Part shown: positions 1-7,085 of the stretch, one piece after another | Layout of the letters: each line of letters opens with the position of its first letter | Position numbering within the stretch: position 1 is the first letter of the stretch | NCBI GenBank assembly: GCA_017617655.1 | Contig: JAFZVU010000086.1 | Coordinates: 1-34,872, forward strand | Direction: 5' to 3' | DNA from: Bacteroidales bacterium | GTDB taxonomy: Bacteria; Bacteroidota; Bacteroidia; Bacteroidales; UBA932 | DNA: 34,872 bases | The notes under the pieces: model-generated | Databases searched by the model: none | What the model saw: the letters and a program-made list of their open reading frames with translations, nothing else | Told to the model about the DNA's origin: nothing | Made by a program: the position numbers and the translations under genes

Positions 1-270
1 ATCCGCGACACCCGCGGCATCATCGATGCCATCCTGGGCGGCGCCATCCTGAACGCTCCTACCAAGAAGATCCCTTACTTCAACCTCGAAGTTCCGACTC
101 AGCTCGACGGCGTTGCATGGGGTATCCTCGATCCTCGCGACACTTATCAGAACCGCGCAGAGTGGGATGAGAAAGCCCGCGACCTCGCCGGCCGCTTCAT
201 CAAGAACTTCAAGAAGTACGAAGGCAACGAGGCTGGCAAGGCTCTCGTAGCCGCCGGTCCCCAGCTCTAA
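1..270 (+). CDS. pckA: Phosphoenolpyruvate carboxykinase (ATP), C-terminal part
   Basis: Open from the window edge to a TAA, giving the last 89 residues. The product interconverts oxaloacetate plus ATP with phosphoenolpyruvate, CO2 and ADP in the cytoplasm. In succinate-forming gut Bacteroidota it usually runs in the carboxylating direction. The fragment carries the conserved end of the family: [10 protein letters not shown], the [15 protein letters not shown] stretch, the ILDPRDTY motif, and the closing KNFKKY / [12 protein letters not shown] tail. The catalytic P-loop lies upstream of the window. A hairpin terminator follows 17 bases after the stop, so this is the end of its transcript. The length is truncated by the window only; nothing looks broken. 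Confidence 0.95.
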   Translation: MRDTRGIIDAILGGAILNAPTKKIPYFNLEVPTQLDGVAWGILDPRDTYQNRAEWDEKARDLAGRFIKNFKKYEGNEAGKALVAAGPQL

Positions 271-287
271 TATCCAGAGTTCTTGAC

Positions 288-324
288 AAAAAGAAAGCCG
301 CCCGATCAGGCGGCCTTTCTTTTT
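288..324. terminator. Intrinsic terminator, probably bidirectional
   Basis: A stem runs AAAAAGAAAG-CCGCC, loop CGATCA, then GGCGG-CCTTTCTTTTT. Pairing is complete except for one unpaired base, with a T-run on one side and an A-run on the other. It lies between the pckA stop and the asnA stop, which converge on it, so it can serve both. Confidence 0.85.
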
Positions 325-341
325 ATATGCCCAGGCGACTC

Positions 342-1382
342 CTATATCAGTGCCATGCCGTGGCGGCGGCATTCGGCGCGCATGTCGTCGGGCCAGATGC
401 TGGCCTGGATCTCGCCGATGTGGCCCTTGCGGAGCATGAACATGCAGAGGCGGCTCTGGCCTATACCTCCGCCGATGCTGAGGGGAAGCTCCCCGCCGAG
501 CAGACGGCGGTGGAAGAAGAGCTCGCGGCGATGCTGCTGGCCGGACAGCTCGAGCTGCTTGAGCATGGCGTCACGGTCGACCCTGATGCCCATTGAAGAA
601 AGTTCAACGGCGGTGTCGAGCACGGGATACCACAGCATTATGTCGCCGTTCAGGCCGGGCAGGCCGGTGGTGGCGTCGACAGTAGACCAGTCGTCATAGT
701 CCGGAGCGCGGAGGTCGTGAGGCTTGCCGTCACCCAGGACGCCGCCGATGCCGATGATGAACACGGCTCCGTATTTCTTGGTTATGAGATATTCGCGCTC
801 CTTGGGCGTCTTGTCGGGATACAACTTGCGAAGCTCCTCCGCATGTATGAAGGTGATGTCCCTCGGAAGGATGGGGACGATGCCGGGGAAACGCTCGCAT
901 ACCATGTATTCGGTCTGCAGGACGGCGTTGTAGATGCGCCTCACCACCTGCTTCAGGAACTCCACGTTGCGGTCTTCAGGGGTGATGACAGCCTCCCAGT
1001 CCCACTGGTCGACATACATCGAATGAAGGTTGTCGAGCTCCTCGTCGGCGCGGATGGCGTTCATGTCGGTGTAGATGCCGAAGCCGGGAGAGATGGCATA
1101 ATCCGCCAGGGTCATCCTTTTCCATTTTGCCAGCGAATGTACTATCTCCGCCTGAGCGTCGTTCATGTCCTTGACGGCGAAGCGCACGGGCCTCTCTGTG
1201 CCCGAAAGGTCATCGTTGATACCCGTGCCGCTGAGCACGAAAAGAGGGGCGGTGACGCGGCGCAGCCTCAAAGCGGAAGCCAGCGACTGCTGGAAGAAAT
1301 CTTTGATGAATTTGATGCCCTGCTCCGTCTGGTTGGGGTCCATCAATGCCTTATAGTTTACCGGAATGGTGAGTTTGCTCAT
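342..1382 (-). CDS. asnA: Aspartate-ammonia ligase (asparagine synthetase A)
   Basis: A 346-residue cytoplasmic enzyme that makes asparagine from aspartate, ammonia and ATP, via an aspartyl-adenylate. It is related in fold to class II aspartyl-tRNA synthetases. Family features: the RLRRVTAPLFVLSGTGINDDL segment near residue 40, KWKRMTLADY, the GIYTDMNAIR stretch, and the C-terminal SIGGGIGQSRLCMF motif followed by HIGEIQ. Length is slightly above the E. coli enzyme (330). I chose the ATG at 1382 because family homology begins at MSKLTIP and a TAnnTTTG box lies 22 bases upstream. An in-frame ATG at 1433 would place the start upstream of that promoter. It is transcribed alone and ends at the shared terminator. 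Confidence 0.95.
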   Translation of the reverse strand: MSKLTIPVNYKALMDPNQTEQGIKFIKDFFQQSLASALRLRRVTAPLFVLSGTGINDDLSGTERPVRFAVKDMNDAQAEIVHSLAKWKRMTLADYAISPGFGIYTDMNAIRADEELDNLHSMYVDQWDWEAVITPEDRNVEFLKQVVRRIYNAVLQTEYMVCERFPGIVPILPRDITFIHAEELRKLYPDKTPKEREYLITKKYGAVFIIGIGGVLGDGKPHDLRAPDYDDWSTVDATTGLPGLNGDIMLWYPVLDTAVELSSMGIRVDRDAMLKQLELSGQQHRRELFFHRRLLGGELPLSIGGGIGQSRLCMFMLRKGHIGEIQASIWPDDMRAECRRHGMALI

Positions 1383-1403
1383 TACTGATTTCTTACTTGA
1401 CGA

Positions 1404-1411
1404 CAAAATTA
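1404..1411 (-). promoter_or_regulatory. Bacteroidota -7 promoter element for asnA
   Basis: On the minus strand this reads TAATTTTG, an exact TAnnTTTG match, 22 bases upstream of the chosen asnA start. I see no clear -33 TTTG at the usual spacing. It supports the 1382 start. Confidence 0.6.
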
Positions 1412-1432
1412 GTCTTTTTGTGTCATATTTCA

Positions 1433-1440
1433 TAACTTTG
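1433..1440 (+). promoter_or_regulatory. Bacteroidota -7 promoter element for the homocysteine methyltransferase gene
   Basis: Reads TAACTTTG, an exact TAnnTTTG match, ending 18 bases before the ATG at 1459. It lies back-to-back with the asnA promoter. No -33 TTTG is seen at 19-21 bases. Confidence 0.6.
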
Positions 1441-1458
1441 CCGTCTCAAACTGACAAT

Positions 1459-2397
1459 ATGATTGTAAATTCCATCCAAGACATCCTTTCTCAACGGATT
1501 ATGCTGCTTGACGGAGGCCTCGGAACGCAGCTCCAGCTGGCCGGAATCACCGGCTGCCCTGATGTGGCATGCCTCGAACATCCTGACGTAGTGCAGGAGA
1601 TACATGAGCGTTACCTCGCCGCCGGAGCGGACTTCATCGAGACCAATTCATTCAGCGCCAACGCTATCAGCCTGGAGGGCTACGACAGGGCGCAGGACGC
1701 ATACGCAATATCTCTGGCTGCGGCGAAGATAGCCCGGCAGGCTGCCGACAAGTTCACCGCCGCAACGCCCGACAAGCCCCGCTTCGTAGTCGGCTCCATG
1801 GGGCCGACATCCAAGAGCGCCACTCTGGCCCCGCTGATGGACGATCCCGTAACCCCGGAGGATTTCGAAAATGCATATTATGACCAGGCCCGCGGCCTTG
1901 TGGACGGCGGCGCAGACGTGCTGCTGCTGGAAACCATGGTGGACGCTCTGAATGTCCGCAAAGGCCTTGACGCTATAAACAGAGTGGCTGCGCAGAAGGG
2001 CAGGGCCATTCCCGTAATGGTCTCAGTGTCGCTGACAGACTCTTTCGGCAGGTTGCTGTCGGGTGAGAGTCTGGAAGATCTTTATCAGCAGATAAAGGGT
2101 GAAAACCTGCTGTCGATGGGGCTTAACTGCTCTATGGGCGCCGAATCGATGTTCCCCTTCGTGGAGAATCTATCGAAAGTGGTGGACACAAGGGTTAGCG
2201 TGCATCCCAACGCCGGCCTGCCCAATGCCGCAGGTGGATATGACGAAACGCCCGCCATGTTCGCGGCTCACATGAAGGCGATGATAGACGCAGGTCTTGT
2301 GAATATCGTAGGAGGATGCTGCGGCACGACGCCGGAGCACATCAGACTGCTGGCCGAAGTGGCCGAAGGAGCAGCTCCGCGCCCCCTGCCGGCATAG
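1459..2397 (+). CDS. Stand-alone homocysteine S-methyltransferase (MetH N-terminal domain type)
   Basis: 312 residues matching the Zn-dependent homocysteine-binding barrel that forms the first module of cobalamin-dependent methionine synthase. Visible: LLDGGLGTQLQ near residue 16, FIETNSFSAN, MVSVSLTDSFGR, the first zinc cysteine in GLNCSMGA, and the cysteine pair in GGCCGTTPEHIR near the C-terminus. The product methylates homocysteine to methionine; the methyl donor cannot be told from sequence. The ORF stops at APRPLPA, where full MetH continues into its pterin-binding domain. No pterin or cobalamin domain is encoded downstream, because a minus-strand gene follows after 2 bases. I chose the ATG at 1459 over an upstream in-frame start at 1366, which lies inside the promoter and asnA. 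It may work with a separate folate/B12 subunit or act as an independent methyltransferase. Confidence 0.85.
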   Translation: MIVNSIQDILSQRIMLLDGGLGTQLQLAGITGCPDVACLEHPDVVQEIHERYLAAGADFIETNSFSANAISLEGYDRAQDAYAISLAAAKIARQAADKFTAATPDKPRFVVGSMGPTSKSATLAPLMDDPVTPEDFENAYYDQARGLVDGGADVLLLETMVDALNVRKGLDAINRVAAQKGRAIPVMVSVSLTDSFGRLLSGESLEDLYQQIKGENLLSMGLNCSMGAESMFPFVENLSKVVDTRVSVHPNAGLPNAAGGYDETPAMFAAHMKAMIDAGLVNIVGGCCGTTPEHIRLLAEVAEGAAPRPLPA

Positions 2398-2399
2398 GC

Positions 2400-2567
2400 C
2401 TACTGCGGCAGAGTGCCGTGGGTGTAATAGTTGTAGCCTTTGATGACCCCGGCCACGATGGCTTTCCAGCGTATCGCAATCAGGACTATCAGCACAAGCC
2501 CGACCAGGATCATTCCCTTGGTCGTGTCGGTCTGCTTGTCATACCAGGCTTTTAGCTTCTTGAACAT
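2400..2567 (-). CDS. Small single-span membrane protein, unknown function
   Basis: A 55-residue ORF starting two bases after the stop of the upstream minus-strand gene. It begins MFKKLKAWYDKQTDTTKG, continues with one strongly hydrophobic helix (about residues 19-32), and ends in a tyrosine-rich GYNYYTHGTLPQ tail. The basic N-terminus suggests it stays in the cytoplasm. The tight spacing to the 220-residue neighbour, and the stop two bases short of the convergent methyltransferase gene's stop, argue that it is real. No family is recognised. It probably functions with, or is co-expressed with, the 220-residue protein. Confidence 0.6.
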   Translation of the reverse strand: MFKKLKAWYDKQTDTTKGMILVGLVLIVLIAIRWKAIVAGVIKGYNYYTHGTLPQ

Positions 2568-2569
2568 AT

Positions 2570-3232
2570 TCAGTCGTCGTTGTCGATGGAGATTCGTGCG
2601 TTCAGCGCGTTTATGTTCTTCTCATTGCCGATGAGAGGGTTTATCTCCACCGACAGTATGCTGGGTGCTGTATCGCACAGGGCGCTGACTCTCCTGATAT
2701 TTTCTGCAAAGATATACTTGTTGACGATAGTGTCAAGGCCTTCCACCATTTCGGCGGCGATCTGAGGGGTAATCGGGCTTTCTCGCTTGGTGCCGGGACG
2801 GCCGCTGCCCGATATGCCGCAGGAAATATCGTAGCGCCCTGTGTATTTGCGTGTGGCGTAGATGTAGACTTCCTGGCCTTCGAGCATGGGCTCTATGCTG
2901 ACGGAGCTCACTCCTTGAATGTTCATGATACGGTTGAACTCTACTTTCAGGGTGCCTATGTCACAGACGTTGAGAGCGATGGCACCCAATGCCTGCTTGT
3001 CTCCTTCGATAACTGCCTTCATGGCCACGGGGCCGCCGATGGCGATCATGGCCAGCTGGGCCTCATGTTCTGTGCATGCCCTGTACTGGCGGGCCCTGTT
3101 GATACCGGCAGCGTCGAGAAGGACTTTAGAGGCCGACTGGGAGAGGAAACCGCGGGTGGCGATCTGGACTATATCGCCTATCATTCGTTTGTCTACCGGG
3201 GGGTAGTGAGGATCGGGTTTTGTTTCAGCCAT
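2570..3232 (-). CDS. Conserved-looking soluble protein of unknown function
   Basis: 220 residues with no recognised domain, no signal peptide and no membrane helix. It has mixed alpha/beta character: an N-terminal helical stretch (DIVQIATRGFLSQSASKVLLDAAG), a segment with EHEAQLAMIAIGGP, a region rich in beta-prone residues around VSSVSIEPMLEGQEVYIYATRKY, then a GISGSGRPGTKR loop. The C-terminus (SVEINPLIGNEKNINALNARISIDNDD) is acidic at its end. I chose the ATG at 3232 because a minus-strand TAAATTTG box lies 18 bases upstream. The longer reading begins with a TTG inside that box. It forms a two-gene unit with the small membrane protein downstream. Confidence 0.7.
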   Translation of the reverse strand: MAETKPDPHYPPVDKRMIGDIVQIATRGFLSQSASKVLLDAAGINRARQYRACTEHEAQLAMIAIGGPVAMKAVIEGDKQALGAIALNVCDIGTLKVEFNRIMNIQGVSSVSIEPMLEGQEVYIYATRKYTGRYDISCGISGSGRPGTKRESPITPQIAAEMVEGLDTIVNKYIFAENIRRVSALCDTAPSILSVEINPLIGNEKNINALNARISIDNDD

Positions 3233-3250
3233 GGTGAGTTTATGTTCTCT

Positions 3251-3258
3251 CAAATTTA
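3251..3258 (-). promoter_or_regulatory. Bacteroidota -7 promoter element for the 220-residue / 55-residue gene pair
   Basis: The minus strand reads TAAATTTG, an exact TAnnTTTG match, 18 bases upstream of the ATG at 3232. Confidence 0.55.
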
Positions 3259-3270
3259 ATAAATAATTCG

Positions 3271-3278
3271 TACATTTG
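3271..3278 (+). promoter_or_regulatory. Bacteroidota -7 promoter element for the mtnA operon
   Basis: Reads TACATTTG, an exact TAnnTTTG match, 41 bases before the mtnA ATG. It is back-to-back with the minus-strand box at 3251-3258; no -33 TTTG is evident. Confidence 0.55.
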
Positions 3279-3319
3279 GCGCGCTTAAAAACCTTTACTC
3301 CGCCTTTTTATCCTCTGCC

Positions 3320-4360
3320 ATGAAAAGTTTTTTCGAGAAAGATGCCGTAGAACTTACTCCCGACGGGAAGGAACTTGTCATACTCGACCAGACGCTGCTG
3401 CCTAACCAGGAGAAATACATCACCATAACCACTGCCGAGCAGCTTTTCTATGCCATCACGCTGCTGAAAGTGCGCGGTTCGCATGCCATCGGCATCTCCG
3501 CCGCCCTAGGTCTTGCAATGTGCATGAACCGCTTCGAGACCAACGACCTGAGGGTGTTCGAGAGCGAGTTCCTGAGGGTGAAGCGCTATCTGGCCATAAG
3601 CCGTCCGTCGGCTGTCGACCTCTTTACCGACCTGAACCGGATGGAGAGTTGTTTCTACGAGCAGATGAGCTGTGCTGAGGACGGCGCCGGAGCGATCTCT
3701 CTGATAAAGGAGCGCCTTACTGCCGAGGCCCGCAACATCAAGCTCGAGAAGATCCGCACATGCCTGGCGATAGCGGAGTACGGTTTCAGCCTGCTGAAGC
3801 CGGGAGTGACCATCATGACATACTGCAATGCCGGCTATCTGGCGGTTTCCCGCTACGGAACTGCGCTCAGCCCCATATTCCTGGCCCAGGAGAACGGCTA
3901 CATGCCGAAGGTATATGCCTGCGAGACCAGACCCCTCCTCCAGGGAGCCCGTCTGACATCCTACGAACTTGGCAAGGCGGGGGTTGACGTGACTCTGATC
4001 TGCGACAACATGGCTTCGATAGTCATGAGCCGCAAGAAGGTCGATATTATCTTCGTGGGCGCCGACACCGTGGCCGCCAACGGCGACGTTATCAACAAGG
4101 TGGGCACCAGCGGCCTGGCTATACTGGCGCAGCACTACGGAGTGCCGTTCTACGTACTTTGCCCGTCGCAGACCATCGACAAGGACCGTCCCACCGGATA
4201 TGACGTCAAGATAGAGGAGAGGCCCGGCTACGAGGTCACAGAGATGTATTATGAAAAACCCTCCGCACCTGTCGGCACCAAGGTATACAATCCGGCCTTC
4301 GACGTCACTCCGAACGCACTCATTACCGGTATCATAACAGAAAACGGTATTTCTAAATGA
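3320..4360 (+). CDS. mtnA: S-methyl-5-thioribose-1-phosphate isomerase family protein
   Basis: 346 residues, the usual MtnA length. The family isomerises methylthioribose-1-phosphate to methylthioribulose-1-phosphate in methionine salvage. The catalytic cysteine is seen at Cys169 in MTYCNAG, and the catalytic aspartate at Asp249 in GADTVAANGDVINKVGT. ETRPLLQGARLT and NPAFDVTPNALITGIITENG are also typical. One oddity is the phosphate-site loop near residues 52-58, which reads RGSHAIG where the family almost always has RGAPAIG; substrate preference could therefore differ. It is the first gene of a four-gene overlapping operon, and its stop overlaps the next start (ATGA). No other methionine-salvage kinase or dehydratase is in the window. 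A related aldose-phosphate isomerase activity is possible. Confidence 0.85.
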   Translation: MKSFFEKDAVELTPDGKELVILDQTLLPNQEKYITITTAEQLFYAITLLKVRGSHAIGISAALGLAMCMNRFETNDLRVFESEFLRVKRYLAISRPSAVDLFTDLNRMESCFYEQMSCAEDGAGAISLIKERLTAEARNIKLEKIRTCLAIAEYGFSLLKPGVTIMTYCNAGYLAVSRYGTALSPIFLAQENGYMPKVYACETRPLLQGARLTSYELGKAGVDVTLICDNMASIVMSRKKVDIIFVGADTVAANGDVINKVGTSGLAILAQHYGVPFYVLCPSQTIDKDRPTGYDVKIEERPGYEVTEMYYEKPSAPVGTKVYNPAFDVTPNALITGIITENGISK

Positions 4361-5151
4361 CCAGGTTCATCAGTCTTTCCAGCGGAAGCAGCGGCAACTG
4401 CTACTACATCGGCAACGACGATGTCTCCTTTCTGATAGATGTCGGAATAGGGGGCCGCACCATCCGCAAGAGGCTGGGGCTTCTGGGCATCGACATAAAC
4501 GACGTGGACTTCGTACTTGTGTCGCACGACCACGTGGACCACATCAAGTATCTCGGTTCTTTCACCGAACATTACCACAAGCCGGTGTTCGCCACCAAGG
4601 AGCTTCACGAGGCTCTGGACAACCATTTCTGCACCCGCGGCCGGATGTACGGCTGCATCAAGAACGTCGAGGCGGGAGTGACCTCGGAATGCCTCGGGGT
4701 TAAGTTCACTCCGTTCCGCGTGCCCCACGACGCTCACGACACGGTGGGCTACCACATCGATTTCTTCGGTACTACCTTCACTTTCATCACGGATCTGGGA
4801 ATGGTGACGGAGGATGTTGTGAAATATTGCGGCATGGCTTCCCACCTCATAGTTGAGAGCAACTACGATGCGGACATGCTGGCCACCGGACCCTATCCTC
4901 CCGAGCTTAAGCGCCGTATCCGCAACGGCCGCGGCCATCTTTCCAACGAGCAGGCCGCTTCGCTGCTGCGCACCGTTGCCGGGCCGGATGTGCAGTCCAT
5001 CTTCCTATGCCACCTGAGCGAGAACAACAACACTCCGGAACTGGCGCTGGAAAGCGCCGGGGCGGCCCTGAAGGATGCTGGAGCATCACATATCATGCTG
5101 AGAGCCCTGCCGCGCAGGACTTGTTCAGAACTTTTTATCTTTGAATCATGA
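4357..5151 (+). CDS. MBL-fold metallohydrolase, YycJ/WalJ type
   Basis: 264 residues of metallo-beta-lactamase fold. The N-terminus has the SLSSGSSGNCYYI opening typical of the YycJ group. The metal motif is SHDHVDH (His57, His59, Asp61, His62). Later ligands are probably in VPHDAHDTVGY and in FITDLGMV, and HLSNEQAA and CHLSENNNTPE are also family motifs. Relatives are single-domain hydrolases thought to act on nucleic acids or in cell-wall homeostasis; the substrate cannot be assigned here. Its start overlaps the mtnA stop by 4 bases and its stop overlaps the kdsC start by 4 bases, so translation is coupled. Confidence 0.85.
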   Translation: MTRFISLSSGSSGNCYYIGNDDVSFLIDVGIGGRTIRKRLGLLGIDINDVDFVLVSHDHVDHIKYLGSFTEHYHKPVFATKELHEALDNHFCTRGRMYGCIKNVEAGVTSECLGVKFTPFRVPHDAHDTVGYHIDFFGTTFTFITDLGMVTEDVVKYCGMASHLIVESNYDADMLATGPYPPELKRRIRNGRGHLSNEQAASLLRTVAGPDVQSIFLCHLSENNNTPELALESAGAALKDAGASHIMLRALPRRTCSELFIFES

Positions 5152-5723
5152 CAGATCTTAAAAACATAAAGGCTTTTGCATTCGACGTTGACGGTGTCTT
5201 TACGGATGGCAGCGTGCTCGCTATGGACAACGGCGACCTTCTTCGTACTTTCAACGCCAAAGACTCTTTCTCGATACGTACCGCGGTTGTCAACGGCTTT
5301 CCCGTTGCGATAATAACCGGAGGCTGCTCGGAGAGCCTGGTCAGCCGTTTCAATTCTCTCAGCATACCTTCGTCGGACATCTACCAGATGTCGAAGAACA
5401 AGCTACCCGACCTGCTGCATTTCTGCAAGCGGCACAATATCGACATAAGCGAGGTGCTTTTCGGCGGTGACGATGTGCCGGACGCCGAGACTCTCAAGGC
5501 GGCTGGTATAGGCATCTGCCCGGCGGATGCATGCATCGAATGCAAGGAGGCAGCTGACATAGTTTCCGAGCGCTGCGGGGGCAAGGGTTTCGTCAGGGAC
5601 ATAGTGGAGCGCACCCTACGCGCCCAGGACAAATGGATATTCAACGCCGAACAGCCCTGGGGTTTCTCTTACAGGGACGAGGTGAATGCGGCGCAATTCA
5701 AGACCGGACGCTATGTGGAATAA
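5148..5723 (+). CDS. kdsC: 3-deoxy-D-manno-octulosonate 8-phosphate phosphatase (KdsC-type HAD)
   Basis: 191-residue HAD phosphatase of the capless C0 type, which releases phosphate from KDO-8-P in LPS inner-core synthesis. The nucleophile motif is FDVDGVFTDG, with Asp13 and Asp15. ITGG is motif II, the lysine in SKNKLPDLL is probably motif III, and GGDDVPDAETL is motif IV. The GKGFVRDIVERTLRAQDKW segment is characteristic of Bacteroidota KdsC. The C-terminus extends past that tryptophan by about 30 residues (ending TGRYVE), longer than usual. It sits third in the mtnA operon and overlaps both neighbours. Confidence 0.9.
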   Translation: MTDLKNIKAFAFDVDGVFTDGSVLAMDNGDLLRTFNAKDSFSIRTAVVNGFPVAIITGGCSESLVSRFNSLSIPSSDIYQMSKNKLPDLLHFCKRHNIDISEVLFGGDDVPDAETLKAAGIGICPADACIECKEAADIVSERCGGKGFVRDIVERTLRAQDKWIFNAEQPWGFSYRDEVNAAQFKTGRYVE

Positions 5724-6303
5724 TCACAAGATTACTTTGGCATCGGCCTCGCCCCGCCGCAGGGAACTTCTCGAAGGCCTGGACATCCCTTTCACCGTGG
5801 AACCTGGCAAGGATGAGAAGGAGGTGTATACCGCCGACACTCCCTGGCAGGAGGTTCCTGAGTTCCTGGCCCGCCACAAGAGTGAATCGTTCCATCGCGC
5901 CCTGGAGTCCGAAGAGATACTGATTACTGCAGACACCCTCGTGTTCCTGCCGGAAGGCGACGGCAGTATGCGGATCCTGGGCAAGCCGGCCGACAGAGAT
6001 GAGGCAGTGGCGATGCTCGGCGAGCTCTGCGGCAAGACTCATTACGTCCTCACCGGAGTATGCCTGCGCAGTATAGACAAGACTGTCTCGTTCACCGACA
6101 CCACGGAAGTCGATGTCGACGCCCTTTCAGAGTCCGAGATAGAGTATTACGTCGACCGCTACCGCCCCTACGACAAGGCCGGCGCCTACGGAGTGCAGGA
6201 ATGGTTCGGCCTGGCCTCCATCGGCACCATCCGAGGCTCGTTCTACAATGTCATGGGACTGCCGGTATCCAAACTCTACGAAGCGCTGAAAACATTTGCG
6301 TAA
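5713..6303 (+). CDS. maf: Maf-family nucleoside triphosphate pyrophosphatase
   Basis: 196 residues. Maf proteins hydrolyse dTTP/UTP or modified nucleotides to monophosphates, keeping them out of nucleic acid. Visible: the phosphate-binding LASASPRRRELL at residues 9-20, ITADTLVF with the catalytic aspartate, GKPADRDEAVAML, and the KAGAYGVQEWFG and GSFYNVMGLP motifs. I chose the ATG at 5713, which overlaps the kdsC stop by 11 bases, because homology begins there; the longer in-frame start at 5686 adds an unrelated tail. It is the last gene of the mtnA operon. No clear terminator hairpin follows before the next promoter. Confidence 0.92.
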   Translation: MWNNHKITLASASPRRRELLEGLDIPFTVEPGKDEKEVYTADTPWQEVPEFLARHKSESFHRALESEEILITADTLVFLPEGDGSMRILGKPADRDEAVAMLGELCGKTHYVLTGVCLRSIDKTVSFTDTTEVDVDALSESEIEYYVDRYRPYDKAGAYGVQEWFGLASIGTIRGSFYNVMGLPVSKLYEALKTFA

Positions 6304-6319
6304 GCAGCACGGCTGGCAA

Positions 6320-6351
6320 TTTGTTATTAAGAGGGCGATTCTGTATTTTTG
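6320..6351 (+). promoter_or_regulatory. Bacteroidota sigma-70-type promoter for the orphan lipoprotein
   Basis: A complete pair: -33 TTTG at 6320-6323, 20-base spacer, and -7 TATTTTTG at 6344-6351. It ends 27 bases before the ATG at 6379. Confidence 0.75.
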
Positions 6352-6378
6352 CTGGTTGTATTATAATTGGTACTATCA

Positions 6379-6951
6379 ATGAAGAAGAATTTGATGAAGT
6401 TTGCGGCTGTTATGTGCTGCGTGATGATTGCGAGTGTTTTTACAGCCTGCGAGAAGACTGACAATCCGAATAATCCGAACAACCAGGGAGGGACCGAGGC
6501 GAAAGACACCAAGCCGGTGTCTGTCGAGATGACATATAAGTTAGGATTCTGTGCAGATATGTTGAAGTATCTCGACATCACTGCAGAGTATTACGACGAG
6601 GCTGGCAAGATAAAGACGATCCAGGTGTCCAAGGATTCCACCAATCTGAGCGTCAAAGGCAAACTGCCTTCTAAGCAGGGTATCCGCCTCAGCGTGAAGC
6701 AGAAAGCCGGATCAAACGCCCCGACGAGTCCCAACGATTTAATTAAAGTCCAATTCCTCTGCTCTTTCAAGGGAAATATTCTGAACTCAAAAGGCGAGAG
6801 GCTCAAGGGCGAAAGTGACGGCTCAAAATCCAACCTTCAATTCCCGGGCGATACATTCCCCCGCTGGGCCACAGAAAAAGGCGACGGACTCGTAAGCTAC
6901 CTTTTCGATATTGACGACAAAGGGAATTTCACTAAGATAGACTGGAAATAG
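6379..6951 (+). CDS. Putative lipoprotein, unknown function
   Basis: 190 residues. The N-terminus is a lipoprotein signal: MKKNLMKF, a hydrophobic core, then the lipobox TAC with the lipidated cysteine at residue 24. A low-complexity Asn/Pro linker (DNPNNPNNQGG) follows, as in many surface-exposed or periplasmic Bacteroidota lipoproteins. The body (about residues 45-190) is polar and probably beta-rich, with YYDEAGKIKTIQVSKDSTNL and an FDIDDKGNFTKIDWK end; I recognise no domain. I chose the ATG at 6379 over a TTG four codons upstream because of the signal peptide. It has its own promoter and no operon partner. Base composition is more AT-rich than the flanking housekeeping genes. Confidence 0.8.
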   Translation: MKKNLMKFAAVMCCVMIASVFTACEKTDNPNNPNNQGGTEAKDTKPVSVEMTYKLGFCADMLKYLDITAEYYDEAGKIKTIQVSKDSTNLSVKGKLPSKQGIRLSVKQKAGSNAPTSPNDLIKVQFLCSFKGNILNSKGERLKGESDGSKSNLQFPGDTFPRWATEKGDGLVSYLFDIDDKGNFTKIDWK

Positions 6952-6952
6952 A

Positions 6953-6982
6953 TTGTTTTATTAAGGTAATTTCGTACATTTA
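6953..6982 (+). promoter_or_regulatory. Probable promoter of the valS operon
   Basis: TTG at 6953-6955, a 19-base spacer, then TACATTTA at 6975-6982, which matches TAnnTTTG except for the last base. It would leave a leader of roughly 95-100 bases before valS, an unusually long one for this window. Confidence 0.45.
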
Positions 6983-7025
6983 CCAGATGCGCACATTGCG
7001 CGGAAGAACTTTAAAGCATACAATT

Positions 7026-7079
7026 ATGAAATCCAAGCTCCCAAAGAGATCAGCTGGTAAAACAAATACGTGTCATTAA
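7026..7079 (+). CDS. Possible 17-residue leader ORF upstream of valS
   Basis: An ATG-started, TAA-ended ORF of 17 codons (MKSKLPKRSAGKTNTCH), strongly basic, ending 6 bases before the valS ATG. It contains no valine codon, so a classical valine attenuator is not supported. It may be chance. It is recorded because it lies wholly within an otherwise unexplained leader and is placed as if to couple translation into valS. Confidence 0.25.
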   Translation: MKSKLPKRSAGKTNTCH

Positions 7080-7085
7080 CTTAAT

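Noticed and set aside
6983-7085. T-box or valine attenuator upstream of valS
   Set aside because: No specifier loop, no T-box sequence, no valine codons in the short ORF, and T-boxes are not expected in Bacteroidota.
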